Shown here: in pieces, positions 46,919 to 55,655 of the stretch
How the letters are laid out: the number at the start of each line of letters is the position of its first letter
How positions within the stretch are numbered: position 1 is the stretch's first letter
From: Pseudomonas sp. HS6
GTDB lineage: Bacteria > Pseudomonadota > Gammaproteobacteria > Pseudomonadales > Pseudomonadaceae
Direction: 5' to 3'
NCBI RefSeq assembly: GCF_023375815.1
Contig: NZ_CP067412.1
Location: 1,054,001 to 1,118,000, forward strand
Length of the DNA: 64,000 bases
The notes under the pieces: generated by a model
Databases searched by the model: none
What the model was told of the DNA's origin: nothing
The model's input: only the letters and a program-made list of their open reading frames with translations
Translations under genes and position numbers: made by a program

Positions 46919-47683
46919 TCAGGTTCGAACGGCAGAAATGAAGCTTTGGGTGCGCGGGTTTTGCGGACTTATTAGTATTTCTTCGGGGCTTCCAGCCTCC
47001 ACGATCTGCCCGCCGTCCATGAACACCATGCGGTTGGAAACCTCCCGGGCGAAGCCCAGTTCATGGGTGACGACGATCATGGTCATGCCGGTTTGCGCCA
47101 GATCGCGCATCACCGACAGCACCTCACCGACCAGTTCCGGGTCGAGTGCCGAAGTGGGTTCATCGAACAGCATCAGCTTGGGGCGCATGGCCAGGGCGCG
47201 GGCGATCGCCACCCGTTGCTGCTGACCGCCCGACAATTCAATCGGGTAGCTGTCGCGTTTGTCGGCAAGGCCAACCCGGGCCAGCAGTTCCAGGGCTTCT
47301 TCGTGCGCCTCCTTGGGTGAACGCTTGAGCACCTGGCACGGGCCTTCGATGATGTTTTGCAGCACAGTCATGTGCGGAAACAGGTTGAAACGCTGGAACA
47401 CCATGCCGGTGGCCAGGCGCTGACGGGCAATCTGCGACTCGTTGAGTTCGTGCAGCTTGTGCCCGACGACGCGGTAGCCCACCAGTTCGCCATCGACCCA
47501 CAGACCACCCTTGTCGATCTTTTCCAGCTGATTGACGCAGCGCAGCAGGGTGCTCTTGCCCGAGCCGGACGGGCCGATGATGCAAAGCACTTCGCCTTGC
47601 TCGACCTCGATGTTGATGTCCTTGAGCGCGTGGTACTGGTCGTAATATTTGTTCAGGGCCACAGCCTTGACGATGTTTCTCAT
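46919..47683 (-). CDS. amino-acid ABC transporter ATP-binding protein
   Basis: This 254-residue ATPase of the GlnQ/HisP type has Walker [10 protein letters not shown], signature LSGGQQQR, Walker [15 protein letters not shown] and the switch His in VVTHELGF. The ATG at 47683 has GGAGAA a few bases upstream. It energises uptake through the permease encoded 20 bases upstream. Confidence 0.94.
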   Translation of the reverse strand: MRNIVKAVALNKYYDQYHALKDINIEVEQGEVLCIIGPSGSGKSTLLRCVNQLEKIDKGGLWVDGELVGYRVVGHKLHELNESQIARQRLATGMVFQRFNLFPHMTVLQNIIEGPCQVLKRSPKEAHEEALELLARVGLADKRDSYPIELSGGQQQRVAIARALAMRPKLMLFDEPTSALDPELVGEVLSVMRDLAQTGMTMIVVTHELGFAREVSNRMVFMDGGQIVEAGSPEEILISPQNPRTQSFISAVRT

Positions 47684-47703
47684 GTTCGATTCTCCTGCGC
47701 GGC

Positions 47704-48582
47704 TTACGAGCGCTTGCCGGCGCCGCGAGCGAAACGACGCTCCAGACGGCTTTGACCAAAGGACAGGACGGTGACGGTGGCCAGGTACCAGATACCGGCG
47801 ACGATCAGCAGCTCCATGACCCGGGCGTTGGCGTAGTAGATGTTCTGGGCGTTGTAGAGCAGTTCCGAGTACTGGATGACGCTCGCCAGCGAGGTCATTT
47901 TCACCATGCCGATGAATTCGTTGCCGACCGGCGGAATGATGATGCGCATGGCCTGCGGCAGGATGATCCGGCGCAGCGCTTGCAGGCGCGGCATGCCGAT
48001 CGACTTGGCCGCTTCGTACTGACCGGTGTCCACCGACAGCAGACCGGCACGCACCACTTCGGCGGTGTAGGCGCCCTGGTTGATGCTCAAGCCGAGCAGG
48101 GCGGCCACGAACGGGGTCATCAGGCTCACGGTGTCGAGTTCGAACAGGCCGGGAATGCCGATGGTGGGAAAAATCAGCGCCAGGTTGAACCACAACAGCA
48201 GTTGCAGAATCAGCGGCGTACCGCGAAACAGCCAGGTGTAGGTCAGCGCCACGTAGCGCAGGATCGGGTTGGCCGACATGCGCATGATCGCGGTGATCAC
48301 CCCGAACACGATGCCCAGCGCCATGGCCAGCACGGCCATGATGATCGTGTTGAGCAGGCCCCACATGATCGCTTCGGAGGTCAGGAACTGGCCGATGTAC
48401 GACCATTCGATCTTGCCTTCAGCAAAGGCCCGCACCAGGCCAATGATCGCGATCACAATCAACGTGGCGAAGAAGATTCGCCCGTAATAGCGCCGTGGCA
48501 CATGCTGGTACTGGGTGATATCGAACTGGTTTTCCGCCAGTTTGCGCTCCGCCTGGAGTCGTTCTGCCTGAGTCTGGCTCAT
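47704..48582 (-). CDS. amino-acid ABC transporter permease
   Basis: This 292-residue permease of the His/Glu/Gln/Arg/opine family has a hydrophilic N-terminal tail of about 35 residues, then four to five helices, and the EAA loop ([20 protein letters not shown]). A single permease gene is present, so it probably forms a homodimer. GGAG seven bases before 48582 marks the start; the frame is open eleven codons further. Confidence 0.93.
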   Translation of the reverse strand: MSQTQAERLQAERKLAENQFDITQYQHVPRRYYGRIFFATLIVIAIIGLVRAFAEGKIEWSYIGQFLTSEAIMWGLLNTIIMAVLAMALGIVFGVITAIMRMSANPILRYVALTYTWLFRGTPLILQLLLWFNLALIFPTIGIPGLFELDTVSLMTPFVAALLGLSINQGAYTAEVVRAGLLSVDTGQYEAAKSIGMPRLQALRRIILPQAMRIIIPPVGNEFIGMVKMTSLASVIQYSELLYNAQNIYYANARVMELLIVAGIWYLATVTVLSFGQSRLERRFARGAGKRS

Positions 48583-48643
48583 GGTGTTTCTCCGTACACT
48601 GTACTTATCGATCAACCCCCTCCTGGTGGGAGGGGGACCCGGC

Positions 48644-50071
48644 TTAGAGGCGGAAGCCCTGGTAGTTTTCGGTCCACTGTTGCTGCGCAGCGAGGGCGGT
48701 TTTCAGGCGGCCGATCTGTTCGCGCACTTGTTGCGGCGCGGTTCCGCCCCAACCGCTGCGGGCAGCGATGGCGGCTTCCAGGGTCAGGCTGTCGCGCACG
48801 TCCGCCGTCAGGCGCGGGTCGATCTCGGCCAGCAGCGCCGGCGAGGCTTCCCACAATTCGAGGTTGTGTTTTTCGCAGGCCTGGACCAGCGCACCGGTGA
48901 TTTCGTGGGCTTCCTTGAACGGCACGCCGCGCACCGCCAGCCAGTCGGCAACTTCGGTGGCGAGGGTGAAACCCAGCGGTGCCTGGCGCCGCAGTTCCTC
49001 GACGTTGACGGTCATGGTCGCGACCATCCCGGCCATCGCCGGCAGCACCAGCAGCAGGGTGTCGACGCTGTCGAGCACGCCGTTCTTGTCTTCGCTCAGG
49101 TCGCGGTTGTACGACAGCGGCAGGGATTTGAGGGTCGAGAGCAGACCGGTCAGGTTGCCGATCAGACGGCCAGCCTTGCCCCGGGCCAGTTCGGCGATGT
49201 CCGGGTTTTTCTTCTGCGGCATGATCGAACTGCCGGTGGCGTAGGCGTCGTCGAGATCGACCCAGCGGAACTGGCGCGACGACCACAGGCAGAACTCTTC
49301 GGCCAGACGCGAGATGTTGATCCCGAGCATGCTGGCGATGAACAGGAATTCGGCGACGTGATCGCGGCTGGCCACGGCGTCGATGGAGTTTTCGCAGACC
49401 CCGGCGTAACCCATCTCTTTGGCCGATTGCTGCGGCTGGCGAGCAATCGCGGAACCGGCCATGGCCGCTGCACCGAGGGGGGACAGCGAAGTGCGGGCGT
49501 CCCAGTCCACCAAGCGCTGCACGTCACGCAGCATCGATTGCGAATGGGCCAGCAGGTGATGGGCGAACACGATTGGCTGCGCCTGCTGCAGGTGGGTGAA
49601 ACCCGGGCAGATGCTTTCGATGTGCTGCTCGGCTTGATCCACCAGCGCCTGTTGCAGCGCCAGGACTTCGACCGCCAAGGTGCGGACGTGATCACGCAGG
49701 AACAGGCGCAGGTCGTTGGCAGTCTGGTCGTTGCGTGAGCGGCCGGCGCGCAGCTTGCCGCCCAATGCGCCGAGGCGTTCGGTCAGCAGGCGCTCGATAA
49801 AGGTATGAACGTCTTCGTCGTCCAGCGTCGGAGCAATGCCCCCGGCAGCGAAATCGGCACCGATGCCGTCCAGAGCTTCGATCATCGTGCGGGTTTCCTG
49901 CTCATCCAGCAGGCCGGCACGTAGCAGTTCCCCGGCGTGGGCTTTGGAACCGGCCAGATCGTATGGCGTCAGGCGGAAATAGCGCTCGGGGCAACGGGAC
50001 AGGGCCGCCAGGGCTGCGGACGGGCCGCTTTTGAAACGGGCACCCCAGAGACGGTCGGTGGTTTGAGACAT
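48644..50071 (-). CDS. argininosuccinate-lyase-like protein of the aspartase/fumarase superfamily
   Basis: This 475-residue lyase has the superfamily signature GSSIMPQKKNPD (280-291, catalytic Ser) and the acid-base His160 in GFTHLQQAQP, so it should release fumarate or a related product from an N-substituted aspartate. It differs from typical ArgH where argininosuccinate is bound: KLRAGRSRNDQ instead of KLHTGRSRNDQ (106-116), and no SxxFD motif near residues 25-33. It heads the transport operon and is not with arginine-synthesis genes. ArgH relatives include EDDS lyase, so an aminopolycarboxylate substrate is plausible. Annotation pipelines would call it argH; I do not assign that symbol. 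Confidence 0.85.
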   Translation of the reverse strand: MSQTTDRLWGARFKSGPSAALAALSRCPERYFRLTPYDLAGSKAHAGELLRAGLLDEQETRTMIEALDGIGADFAAGGIAPTLDDEDVHTFIERLLTERLGALGGKLRAGRSRNDQTANDLRLFLRDHVRTLAVEVLALQQALVDQAEQHIESICPGFTHLQQAQPIVFAHHLLAHSQSMLRDVQRLVDWDARTSLSPLGAAAMAGSAIARQPQQSAKEMGYAGVCENSIDAVASRDHVAEFLFIASMLGINISRLAEEFCLWSSRQFRWVDLDDAYATGSSIMPQKKNPDIAELARGKAGRLIGNLTGLLSTLKSLPLSYNRDLSEDKNGVLDSVDTLLLVLPAMAGMVATMTVNVEELRRQAPLGFTLATEVADWLAVRGVPFKEAHEITGALVQACEKHNLELWEASPALLAEIDPRLTADVRDSLTLEAAIAARSGWGGTAPQQVREQIGRLKTALAAQQQWTENYQGFRL

Positions 50072-50381
50072 TTGTTGTTTTCCTCGTCGGTAACGCGAAC
50101 TGAAATCGGTGTGCATGGCCTGTCGAACACGCTGAAAAGTCAGCGGACAGAATCTGAGAACAGAGTCAGGCCAAAGCAGTTTTCAAGAGGGCAGTTGCAA
50201 AGAGACAAGAGCTGATCGAAGTGTCAGCTTTTAATGTTTGGCGATCAGTGAGTTGGCACTGATGTTCGGGATTTTTTGGCGGTTGCCAAGGCTGGTTTTC
50301 TGTGATCATTATTATTAGCCGGCGATGTTTTTGTTGTTGGACACAGATTGTTGAACATTGCGCCAGAGGTAAATCAGCATT
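50072..50381. promoter_or_regulatory. divergent promoter region of the lyase operon and its LysR gene
   Basis: This 310-base gap holds no gene and is AT-richer than the surroundings. Two near-identical decamers, TTGTTGGACA (50334-50343) and TTGTTGAACA (50348-50357), lie in direct repeat 14 bases apart, 25 to 48 bases before the LysR start. They could be regulator sites, but this is weak evidence. LysR-type regulators usually act from such a divergent gap. Confidence 0.5.
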
Positions 50382-51347
50382 ATGGAAACCCCACTTTCCA
50401 ATTCCGGAAACCCGCCGCTGAAAACGGCTCACCGAGCACCGCTGGCCCTCAGCGGACTGGATTTCAAACTGCTCAAGGTGTTCAAGGCCGTGGTCGAGGC
50501 AGGAGGCTTCAGCGCCGCGCAAAACGAGCTGAACGTGGGCCTTGCGGCCATCAGCAAGCAGATCTCCGACCTGGAAATCCGCATCGGCATGCGCTTGTGT
50601 ACCCGGGGTCGCGAGGGGTTTCACCTGACCGAGGAAGGGCGTCTGGTGTATCAGGCGTCGATTGATTTGTTCGCGTCGGTCGACAACTTCCGGGATCGGC
50701 TTAGTTCAGCGCAGAACGAACTTATTGGCGATCTTGGTGTGGGCGTTATTGATAATACGATCAGCGACCTTAATTCACCGTTAGTTGCGGCGCTTAAGAG
50801 AATAAATGAAGAGTCGCCGAAAGTAAGATTTCAACTTCAGGCCACCCAGCTGGATGAGGTGGAAAGAGGAGTTGTAGAAGGGCGCCTGGTGGCGGGAATA
50901 GTACCGGTCTATCAGAAACGCGAAGAGTTTGATTATTACCCGTTATATGAAGAACGTTCGGAGGTTTACTGCGCTGTCGGCCATCCGTTGTTCGAAATGC
51001 CTGAAGCAAAAATGAACAGCGACGTGCTGCAGGATTACGAGTGCATCAACCACCGCTACGCGATCCATCGCGACAAGCTCAACTTTGCCCGCTACGACAG
51101 TTTTTCCGCCTCGGCGACCCAGGTCGAAGCCGTGGCGCTGCTGATCAAGACCGGCCGTTTCGTAGGCTTCCTGCCCCGGCATTACGCGGCCACGCTGGTG
51201 GCGGCGGGGCAGTTTCGTGCAGTGCTGCCGGAGCGAATCAACATCGCCACGCCATTCAATCTGATCCTGCGCCACAACACCGTGCGCAGTCCGTTGGTGA
51301 AGGCATTCGCTCAGGCGTTGGGCGTCGATCTGAAGGTGCCGCTGTAA
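50382..51347 (+). CDS. LysR-family transcriptional regulator
   Basis: This 321-residue regulator has an N-terminal extension of about 22 residues, then the winged helix (LKVFKAVVEAGGFSAAQNEL, LAAISKQISDLEIRIGMRLC) and a two-lobe effector domain. It is divergent from the lyase-transport operon and so is its likely regulator. The middle third (about 50740-50960) is visibly AT-richer than neighbouring genes. Its stop lies one base from the end of the convergent GNAT gene. Confidence 0.92.
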   Translation: METPLSNSGNPPLKTAHRAPLALSGLDFKLLKVFKAVVEAGGFSAAQNELNVGLAAISKQISDLEIRIGMRLCTRGREGFHLTEEGRLVYQASIDLFASVDNFRDRLSSAQNELIGDLGVGVIDNTISDLNSPLVAALKRINEESPKVRFQLQATQLDEVERGVVEGRLVAGIVPVYQKREEFDYYPLYEERSEVYCAVGHPLFEMPEAKMNSDVLQDYECINHRYAIHRDKLNFARYDSFSASATQVEAVALLIKTGRFVGFLPRHYAATLVAAGQFRAVLPERINIATPFNLILRHNTVRSPLVKAFAQALGVDLKVPL

Positions 51348-51348
51348 T

Positions 51349-51867
51349 TCAGCCGAGCATCAATCGCATCGCGCAACGTCGCTCACCGGGCAAACCGTGG
51401 GCGATTACGTCGTTGAGTACCTCGATCAAACGCGGCCCGGCATCCACTTCGTTCAATGGCACAAAACCCATGCGTTGATAGAACGGCGCATTCCACGGCA
51501 GATCGCGGAAAGTGGTCAACGTGATCGCCTCAAGTTGCCGCCGTCGCGCATGTTCAATCACGCCCAACAGCAACTTGCGACCGATGCCCCGGCCCTGAAA
51601 GTCTTGACTGACGGACAGTTCTTCGACGTGCAACTGGTTGTCGATTTCAACCGCCCTTAAAAAACCTGCAAGTTGTCCGACAGCATTTTCTGCGGCCCAT
51701 ACATGTCCCTGCTCGATGGCCTGTAAATGCTGCGCGGCGTCGGGTACATCGCTGTCGGCGAGCCAGGCCAGGTTCGGGTCTAGGCGAAACAGCTCGGCGG
51801 CCGAGCGTTCAATGGCGGGGAGGGTGGCCGCGTCAGCAGGCCGGGCGAGGCGAATAATGAATGTCAT
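51349..51867 (-). CDS. GNAT family N-acetyltransferase
   Basis: This 172-residue acetyltransferase has the acetyl-CoA-binding loop QDFQGRGIGRKLLLGVIEHA at about 91-110, preceded by the core strand VEELSVS. The acceptor substrate is unknown. It converges on the LysR gene with a single base between the stop codons, so the transcripts must overlap. Confidence 0.88.
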   Translation of the reverse strand: MTFIIRLARPADAATLPAIERSAAELFRLDPNLAWLADSDVPDAAQHLQAIEQGHVWAAENAVGQLAGFLRAVEIDNQLHVEELSVSQDFQGRGIGRKLLLGVIEHARRRQLEAITLTTFRDLPWNAPFYQRMGFVPLNEVDAGPRLIEVLNDVIAHGLPGERRCAMRLMLG

Positions 51868-51929
51868 GCGGGAACTGCCGAAGGCTGTGATCCTGGGGAA
51901 ATCCGCAAGATCGCAGCCTTCAACGAGGT

Positions 51930-53528
51930 CTACAAGGGTTTCAGGTACAACAGCACGTAATCGTTCTTGTCGAAACGCCCGCTCAAGACCGGTTGCAGAC
52001 TGGCCAGCTGCGTACCTTGCAGCGATTGCAGGTCCTTGCTGTCCATGATCAGCCAGGCTGGGGCCTTGAGCGCTTCCAGCTGCTGAACGGTTTCGGTGAA
52101 CTGCGGTTGCAGATCCTGTTCGACGTTGACCATGAACTTGATCGCCTTGGCGTCTTTGCCCATGCCGTGCAGCACCAGCGGCGCCGGGTTCTGTTGGACC
52201 TGAGCGAACGCAGCACGACTGAAGGCACGGGTGTCGTAGAGATCACGTTCTACCGGCTCGAACACTGCCGCATAGACCGTCCACAACGCCAGCACCGAGC
52301 TCAGGGCCAGCACTTCGGCACGCCAGCGAGGTTTCCACAGTCGGGACAATGCCAGCAGTTGCAGCATGCCCAGCACGATCATCACCGGCATGACACCGGT
52401 CAGCACGCCCGGAAACCTGCGCTGCGCCGCCAGCAAGGCAACTATCAGCAGCGCCGGCGTCAGCAGCCAAAGACCCTGAATGATCCCGCGCAACCAGGCG
52501 AATACCCGACCGTGAGCCACCTGAAACGGGTACGCCGCAATGATCGCCGCCATCGGCAACATCGGCAGCAGGTAACGCGCCTTCTTCGCCTGTGGAATCG
52601 ACAGGCCGACCATGACGATCAACCCGGCCGCCGCGCAATATTGCACCAGACGCAAGGCCGGCCCGCGTTGATGCGGTTTGCTCAGCCATGCCGCCGCCAG
52701 CACCAGCAGTGCCAGCGGATAAGCCAGCGCGTAGTTGCCCAGTGAACTGGTGAAGTAATACAGCGAGCCGCTGACGCCTTCACTGCCATCCATGCGCCCC
52801 ATGAACTGCATACGGATCACGTCTTGCAGAAAGGCCTCGCCACCGCTGAGCTTGGCCAGCCACAACAACAGGCCAACGCAGGCGGCGAGCAGGATCGACG
52901 CCAGCACACCGAACACGAACAGCCGTGTCCACTGACGGTTGAGCAGGTAATAACTGCAGAGCATGCCGGTCGGCACCACAAGGCCGATCGGCCCGCGAAT
53001 GCCGAAACCCAGCAACAGCAGGGCAAAGATCAACGGCCAGCGCCGGCCGGAGCCGAAATGGTCGTGAGCGTAGCCCAGGTAGAACACCGACAGCGCCACG
53101 GCGGCCAGCATCAGGTCTTGCGACACCGCCCGGACTTCCGTGACGAAGGTACTGGTGAGCATCAGCAGCGCAATGCTGATCAACGCCCAGCGTTGCGAAT
53201 GCACCGCCAGCAAGCGGTACATCAACGTCACGATCACCGCACCGGCGATGGCGCTGGGCAGCCACGCCGTCAGCGTATTGATCGCGCCGAAAGGCAGCGA
53301 CAACAGCCAGATGAACAACGTCGAAACCGCCGAATAGTCGGCATACGGCTGGCCATACGTGGTCGGGAATACCGTCGGCCCGTGTCTCAACATCTCCTGG
53401 GCAAACAGTACGAAACGTGAATCGAAGCCAATGGGTGCCTGTCCGTAAACCCCGGCGATAAACAACAGCAGTGCCAGCAGCCCTGCGATCAGGGACTGCT
53501 GGCGGATGGCAGGCGACAACGAGATCAA
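51930..53528 (-). CDS. GT39/ArnT-like membrane glycosyltransferase, ninth gene of the arn operon
   Basis: This 532-residue GT-C type glycosyltransferase has about twelve hydrophobic segments and a short C-terminal soluble domain. The N-terminal loop has GFDSRFVLFAQEMLRHG, similar in place to the substrate loop of ArnT ([17 protein letters not shown]). It is not ArnT itself, which lies upstream. The start appears to be TTG at 53528, overlapping the ugd stop (TTGA). It probably moves a polyprenyl-phosphate sugar to an envelope acceptor; the sugar is unknown. Confidence 0.8.
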   Translation of the reverse strand: MISLSPAIRQQSLIAGLLALLLFIAGVYGQAPIGFDSRFVLFAQEMLRHGPTVFPTTYGQPYADYSAVSTLFIWLLSLPFGAINTLTAWLPSAIAGAVIVTLMYRLLAVHSQRWALISIALLMLTSTFVTEVRAVSQDLMLAAVALSVFYLGYAHDHFGSGRRWPLIFALLLLGFGIRGPIGLVVPTGMLCSYYLLNRQWTRLFVFGVLASILLAACVGLLLWLAKLSGGEAFLQDVIRMQFMGRMDGSEGVSGSLYYFTSSLGNYALAYPLALLVLAAAWLSKPHQRGPALRLVQYCAAAGLIVMVGLSIPQAKKARYLLPMLPMAAIIAAYPFQVAHGRVFAWLRGIIQGLWLLTPALLIVALLAAQRRFPGVLTGVMPVMIVLGMLQLLALSRLWKPRWRAEVLALSSVLALWTVYAAVFEPVERDLYDTRAFSRAAFAQVQQNPAPLVLHGMGKDAKAIKFMVNVEQDLQPQFTETVQQLEALKAPAWLIMDSKDLQSLQGTQLASLQPVLSGRFDKNDYVLLYLKPL

Positions 53529-54904
53529 GCGACGTCCGCAGTGTTAGGCCATTGTTGCAGCGGGATCGGCAATTTGCGCGAGTCCCCACGGCCGATCGGG
53601 AAGTACTTGAAGCCATTGCGTGCCAGGCGATCGGCGTCGTACAGGTTACGGCCGTCGAAAATCACCGGGTCCTTGAGGCGTTGCTGGATCAGGTCGAAGT
53701 CCGGGGCCTTGAACTGCTGCCATTCGGTGCAGATGATCAGCGCGTCGGAACCGGACAGTACCGATTCCGGGGTGCCCATCAGCATCAGCTTCTCTTCGTT
53801 CGGGTACAGATGCTGGGTTTCCTGCATCGCTTCCGGGTCGAACGCGCGAACACTGGCGCCGGCGGCAAACAGCGAATCGAGCAGCACGCGGCTTGGCGCG
53901 TCGCGCATGTCGTCGGTGTTCGGCTTGAACGCCAGGCCCCACAGGGCGAAGGTCTTGCCGCGCAGATCACCCTTGTAGAACGCGTTGATGCGGTCGAACA
54001 ACTTGTGCTTCTGACGCTCGTTGATCGCTTCGACCGCTTGCAACAGGTCGCTGGAGCAATGCGCCTGTTCGGCACTGTGGATCAGCGCGCGCATGTCTTT
54101 GGGGAAGCACGAGCCGCCGTAGCCGCAACCCGGGTAGATGAAGTGGTAACCGATGCGCGTGTCGGCACCGATGCCCTGACGGACCGACTCGATGTCCGCG
54201 CCCAGGTGTTCGGCCAGTTCGGCGATCTGGTTGATGAAGCTGATTTTGGTCGCCAGCATGCAGTTGGCGGCGTATTTGGTCAGTTCGGCGCTGCGCAGGT
54301 CCATGAACATGATGCGGTCATGGTTGCGGTTGAACGGCGAGTACAGGTCGCGCATCACATCGCGTACTTCATCGCCTTCGCAGCCGATGACGATACGGTC
54401 CGGACGACGGCAGTCGGAGACCGCCGAACCTTCCTTGAGGAATTCCGGGTTGGAGACGATATCGAACTGCAGGGCACGCCCGGCCTTGTCCAGCGCGGCC
54501 TGAATATGCGCACGCAAGGTGTCGCCGGTGCCGACCGGTACGGTGGATTTCTCGACCAGGATCAGCGGCTGTTCACGATGGCGGGCAACTGCATCACCTA
54601 CCGACAGGACGTATTTCAAATCGGCCGAGCCATCCTCGCTGGACGGGGTGCCGACGGCAATGAACGCTACGCGACCGTGCTGTACGGCAAACTTTTCATC
54701 GGACGTGAAGTGCAGGCGGCCGGAATCCAGGCCTTCACGCACCAGGCTCGACAGCCCCGGTTCGAAAATGCTGACGTGACCCTGGCTGAGCAGTTCGACC
54801 TTCTTCTGATCGATATCCATGCACACGACATCATGGCCGACCTCGGCCAGAACCGCGGCTTGCACCAGGCCGACGTAACCGCTTCCAAATACTGTGATTT
54901 TCAT
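53525..54904 (-). CDS. ugd: UDP-glucose 6-dehydrogenase Ugd
   Basis: This 459-residue enzyme oxidises UDP-glucose to UDP-glucuronate, the entry substrate for ArnA. It has the NAD motif [20 protein letters not shown] at the N-terminus and the catalytic Cys in [13 protein letters not shown]. The ATG at 54904 overlaps the arnF stop codon (ATGA). P. aeruginosa also has a ugd gene at the end of its arn operon. Confidence 0.94.
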   Translation of the reverse strand: MKITVFGSGYVGLVQAAVLAEVGHDVVCMDIDQKKVELLSQGHVSIFEPGLSSLVREGLDSGRLHFTSDEKFAVQHGRVAFIAVGTPSSEDGSADLKYVLSVGDAVARHREQPLILVEKSTVPVGTGDTLRAHIQAALDKAGRALQFDIVSNPEFLKEGSAVSDCRRPDRIVIGCEGDEVRDVMRDLYSPFNRNHDRIMFMDLRSAELTKYAANCMLATKISFINQIAELAEHLGADIESVRQGIGADTRIGYHFIYPGCGYGGSCFPKDMRALIHSAEQAHCSSDLLQAVEAINERQKHKLFDRINAFYKGDLRGKTFALWGLAFKPNTDDMRDAPSRVLLDSLFAAGASVRAFDPEAMQETQHLYPNEEKLMLMGTPESVLSGSDALIICTEWQQFKAPDFDLIQQRLKDPVIFDGRNLYDADRLARNGFKYFPIGRGDSRKLPIPLQQWPNTADVA

Positions 54905-55314
54905 GGAGCACTCCTCAAATCGGGCGCTTTTGCCGGACGAGTGTTGATAGTGATGACGCCGAGCATGACCAGTGCCACGCCCAGTGATTTGGTAAAACTG
55001 AAGGATTCGTTGAACAGCGGCAGGCTGGCCGCCAACAGATACACCAGCGCATAGCTGATGCTCAGCAGTGAATAGGCACGGCCCAGCGGCAGGTCGCGCA
55101 GGGCGGCGAGCCAGCAGAGCATCGACAGCGCATAGGCGAGAATGGCCGTGAACACCACCGCCAGCGCCGTCAGATCGATGTTGCCGGTGGTCAGCGCGGA
55201 CAACCATTGTTCAGGCTGCGGCAGGCGCGTCATGCTCCAGCGCATGCCCAGTTGGGCGCCGCTGACCAGGAAAACGCTGCCCAGCGCGAAGCCGATTCCG
55301 CGTGCCTGGCTCAT
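54901..55314 (-). CDS. arnF: 4-amino-4-deoxy-L-arabinose-phosphoundecaprenol flippase subunit ArnF
   Basis: This 137-residue small multidrug-resistance-type membrane protein has four helices. It works with ArnE to move undecaprenyl-phosphate-L-Ara4N to the periplasmic face. The motif [19 protein letters not shown] is typical of ArnF. Its ATG overlaps the arnE stop. Confidence 0.92.
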   Translation of the reverse strand: MSQARGIGFALGSVFLVSGAQLGMRWSMTRLPQPEQWLSALTTGNIDLTALAVVFTAILAYALSMLCWLAALRDLPLGRAYSLLSISYALVYLLAASLPLFNESFSFTKSLGVALVMLGVITINTRPAKAPDLRSAP

Positions 55315-55655
55315 GACTGTTGCCCCAGCAGTGCCACGCCGCCGATCACCAGCGCGACGCCGATCCAGTGCTGGCGGTCGATCGGTTCGCGAAAGACGAA
55401 ACGCGCGATCAGCGTAATCAACACAAAGTTGAGGCTGAGCATCGGGTAAGCGATGCCCACTTCAAGGCGTTGCAGCACCAGCAGCCAGACCAGCAGGCCC
55501 GAGCCCAGTGCGAACAGGGCCAGCCACAGCCACGGCGAGCGCAGTTTGTCGGCCCAGGACGAATCGACCCCGCGCCAGCTCTCCACCGCATACTTTTGCG
55601 CAACCTGGCCCAGGCACGTCAGCAGACACGCCGTCAGCAACAACAACCAACTCAT
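55311..55655 (-). CDS. arnE: 4-amino-4-deoxy-L-arabinose-phosphoundecaprenol flippase subunit ArnE
   Basis: This 114-residue four-helix membrane protein of the EamA/SMR type is the partner of ArnF. Typical ArnE features are the short length and [20 protein letters not shown] near residues 66-85. Its ATG overlaps the arnT stop (ATGA). Confidence 0.92.
   Translation of the reverse strand: MSWLLLLTACLLTCLGQVAQKYAVESWRGVDSSWADKLRSPWLWLALFALGSGLLVWLLVLQRLEVGIAYPMLSLNFVLITLIARFVFREPIDRQHWIGVALVIGGVALLGQQS

Noticed and set aside
48644..50071. Calling the lyase argH
   Set aside because: Substrate-site motifs differ and the neighbours are catabolic/transport genes; the main argH of Pseudomonas normally lies elsewhere.
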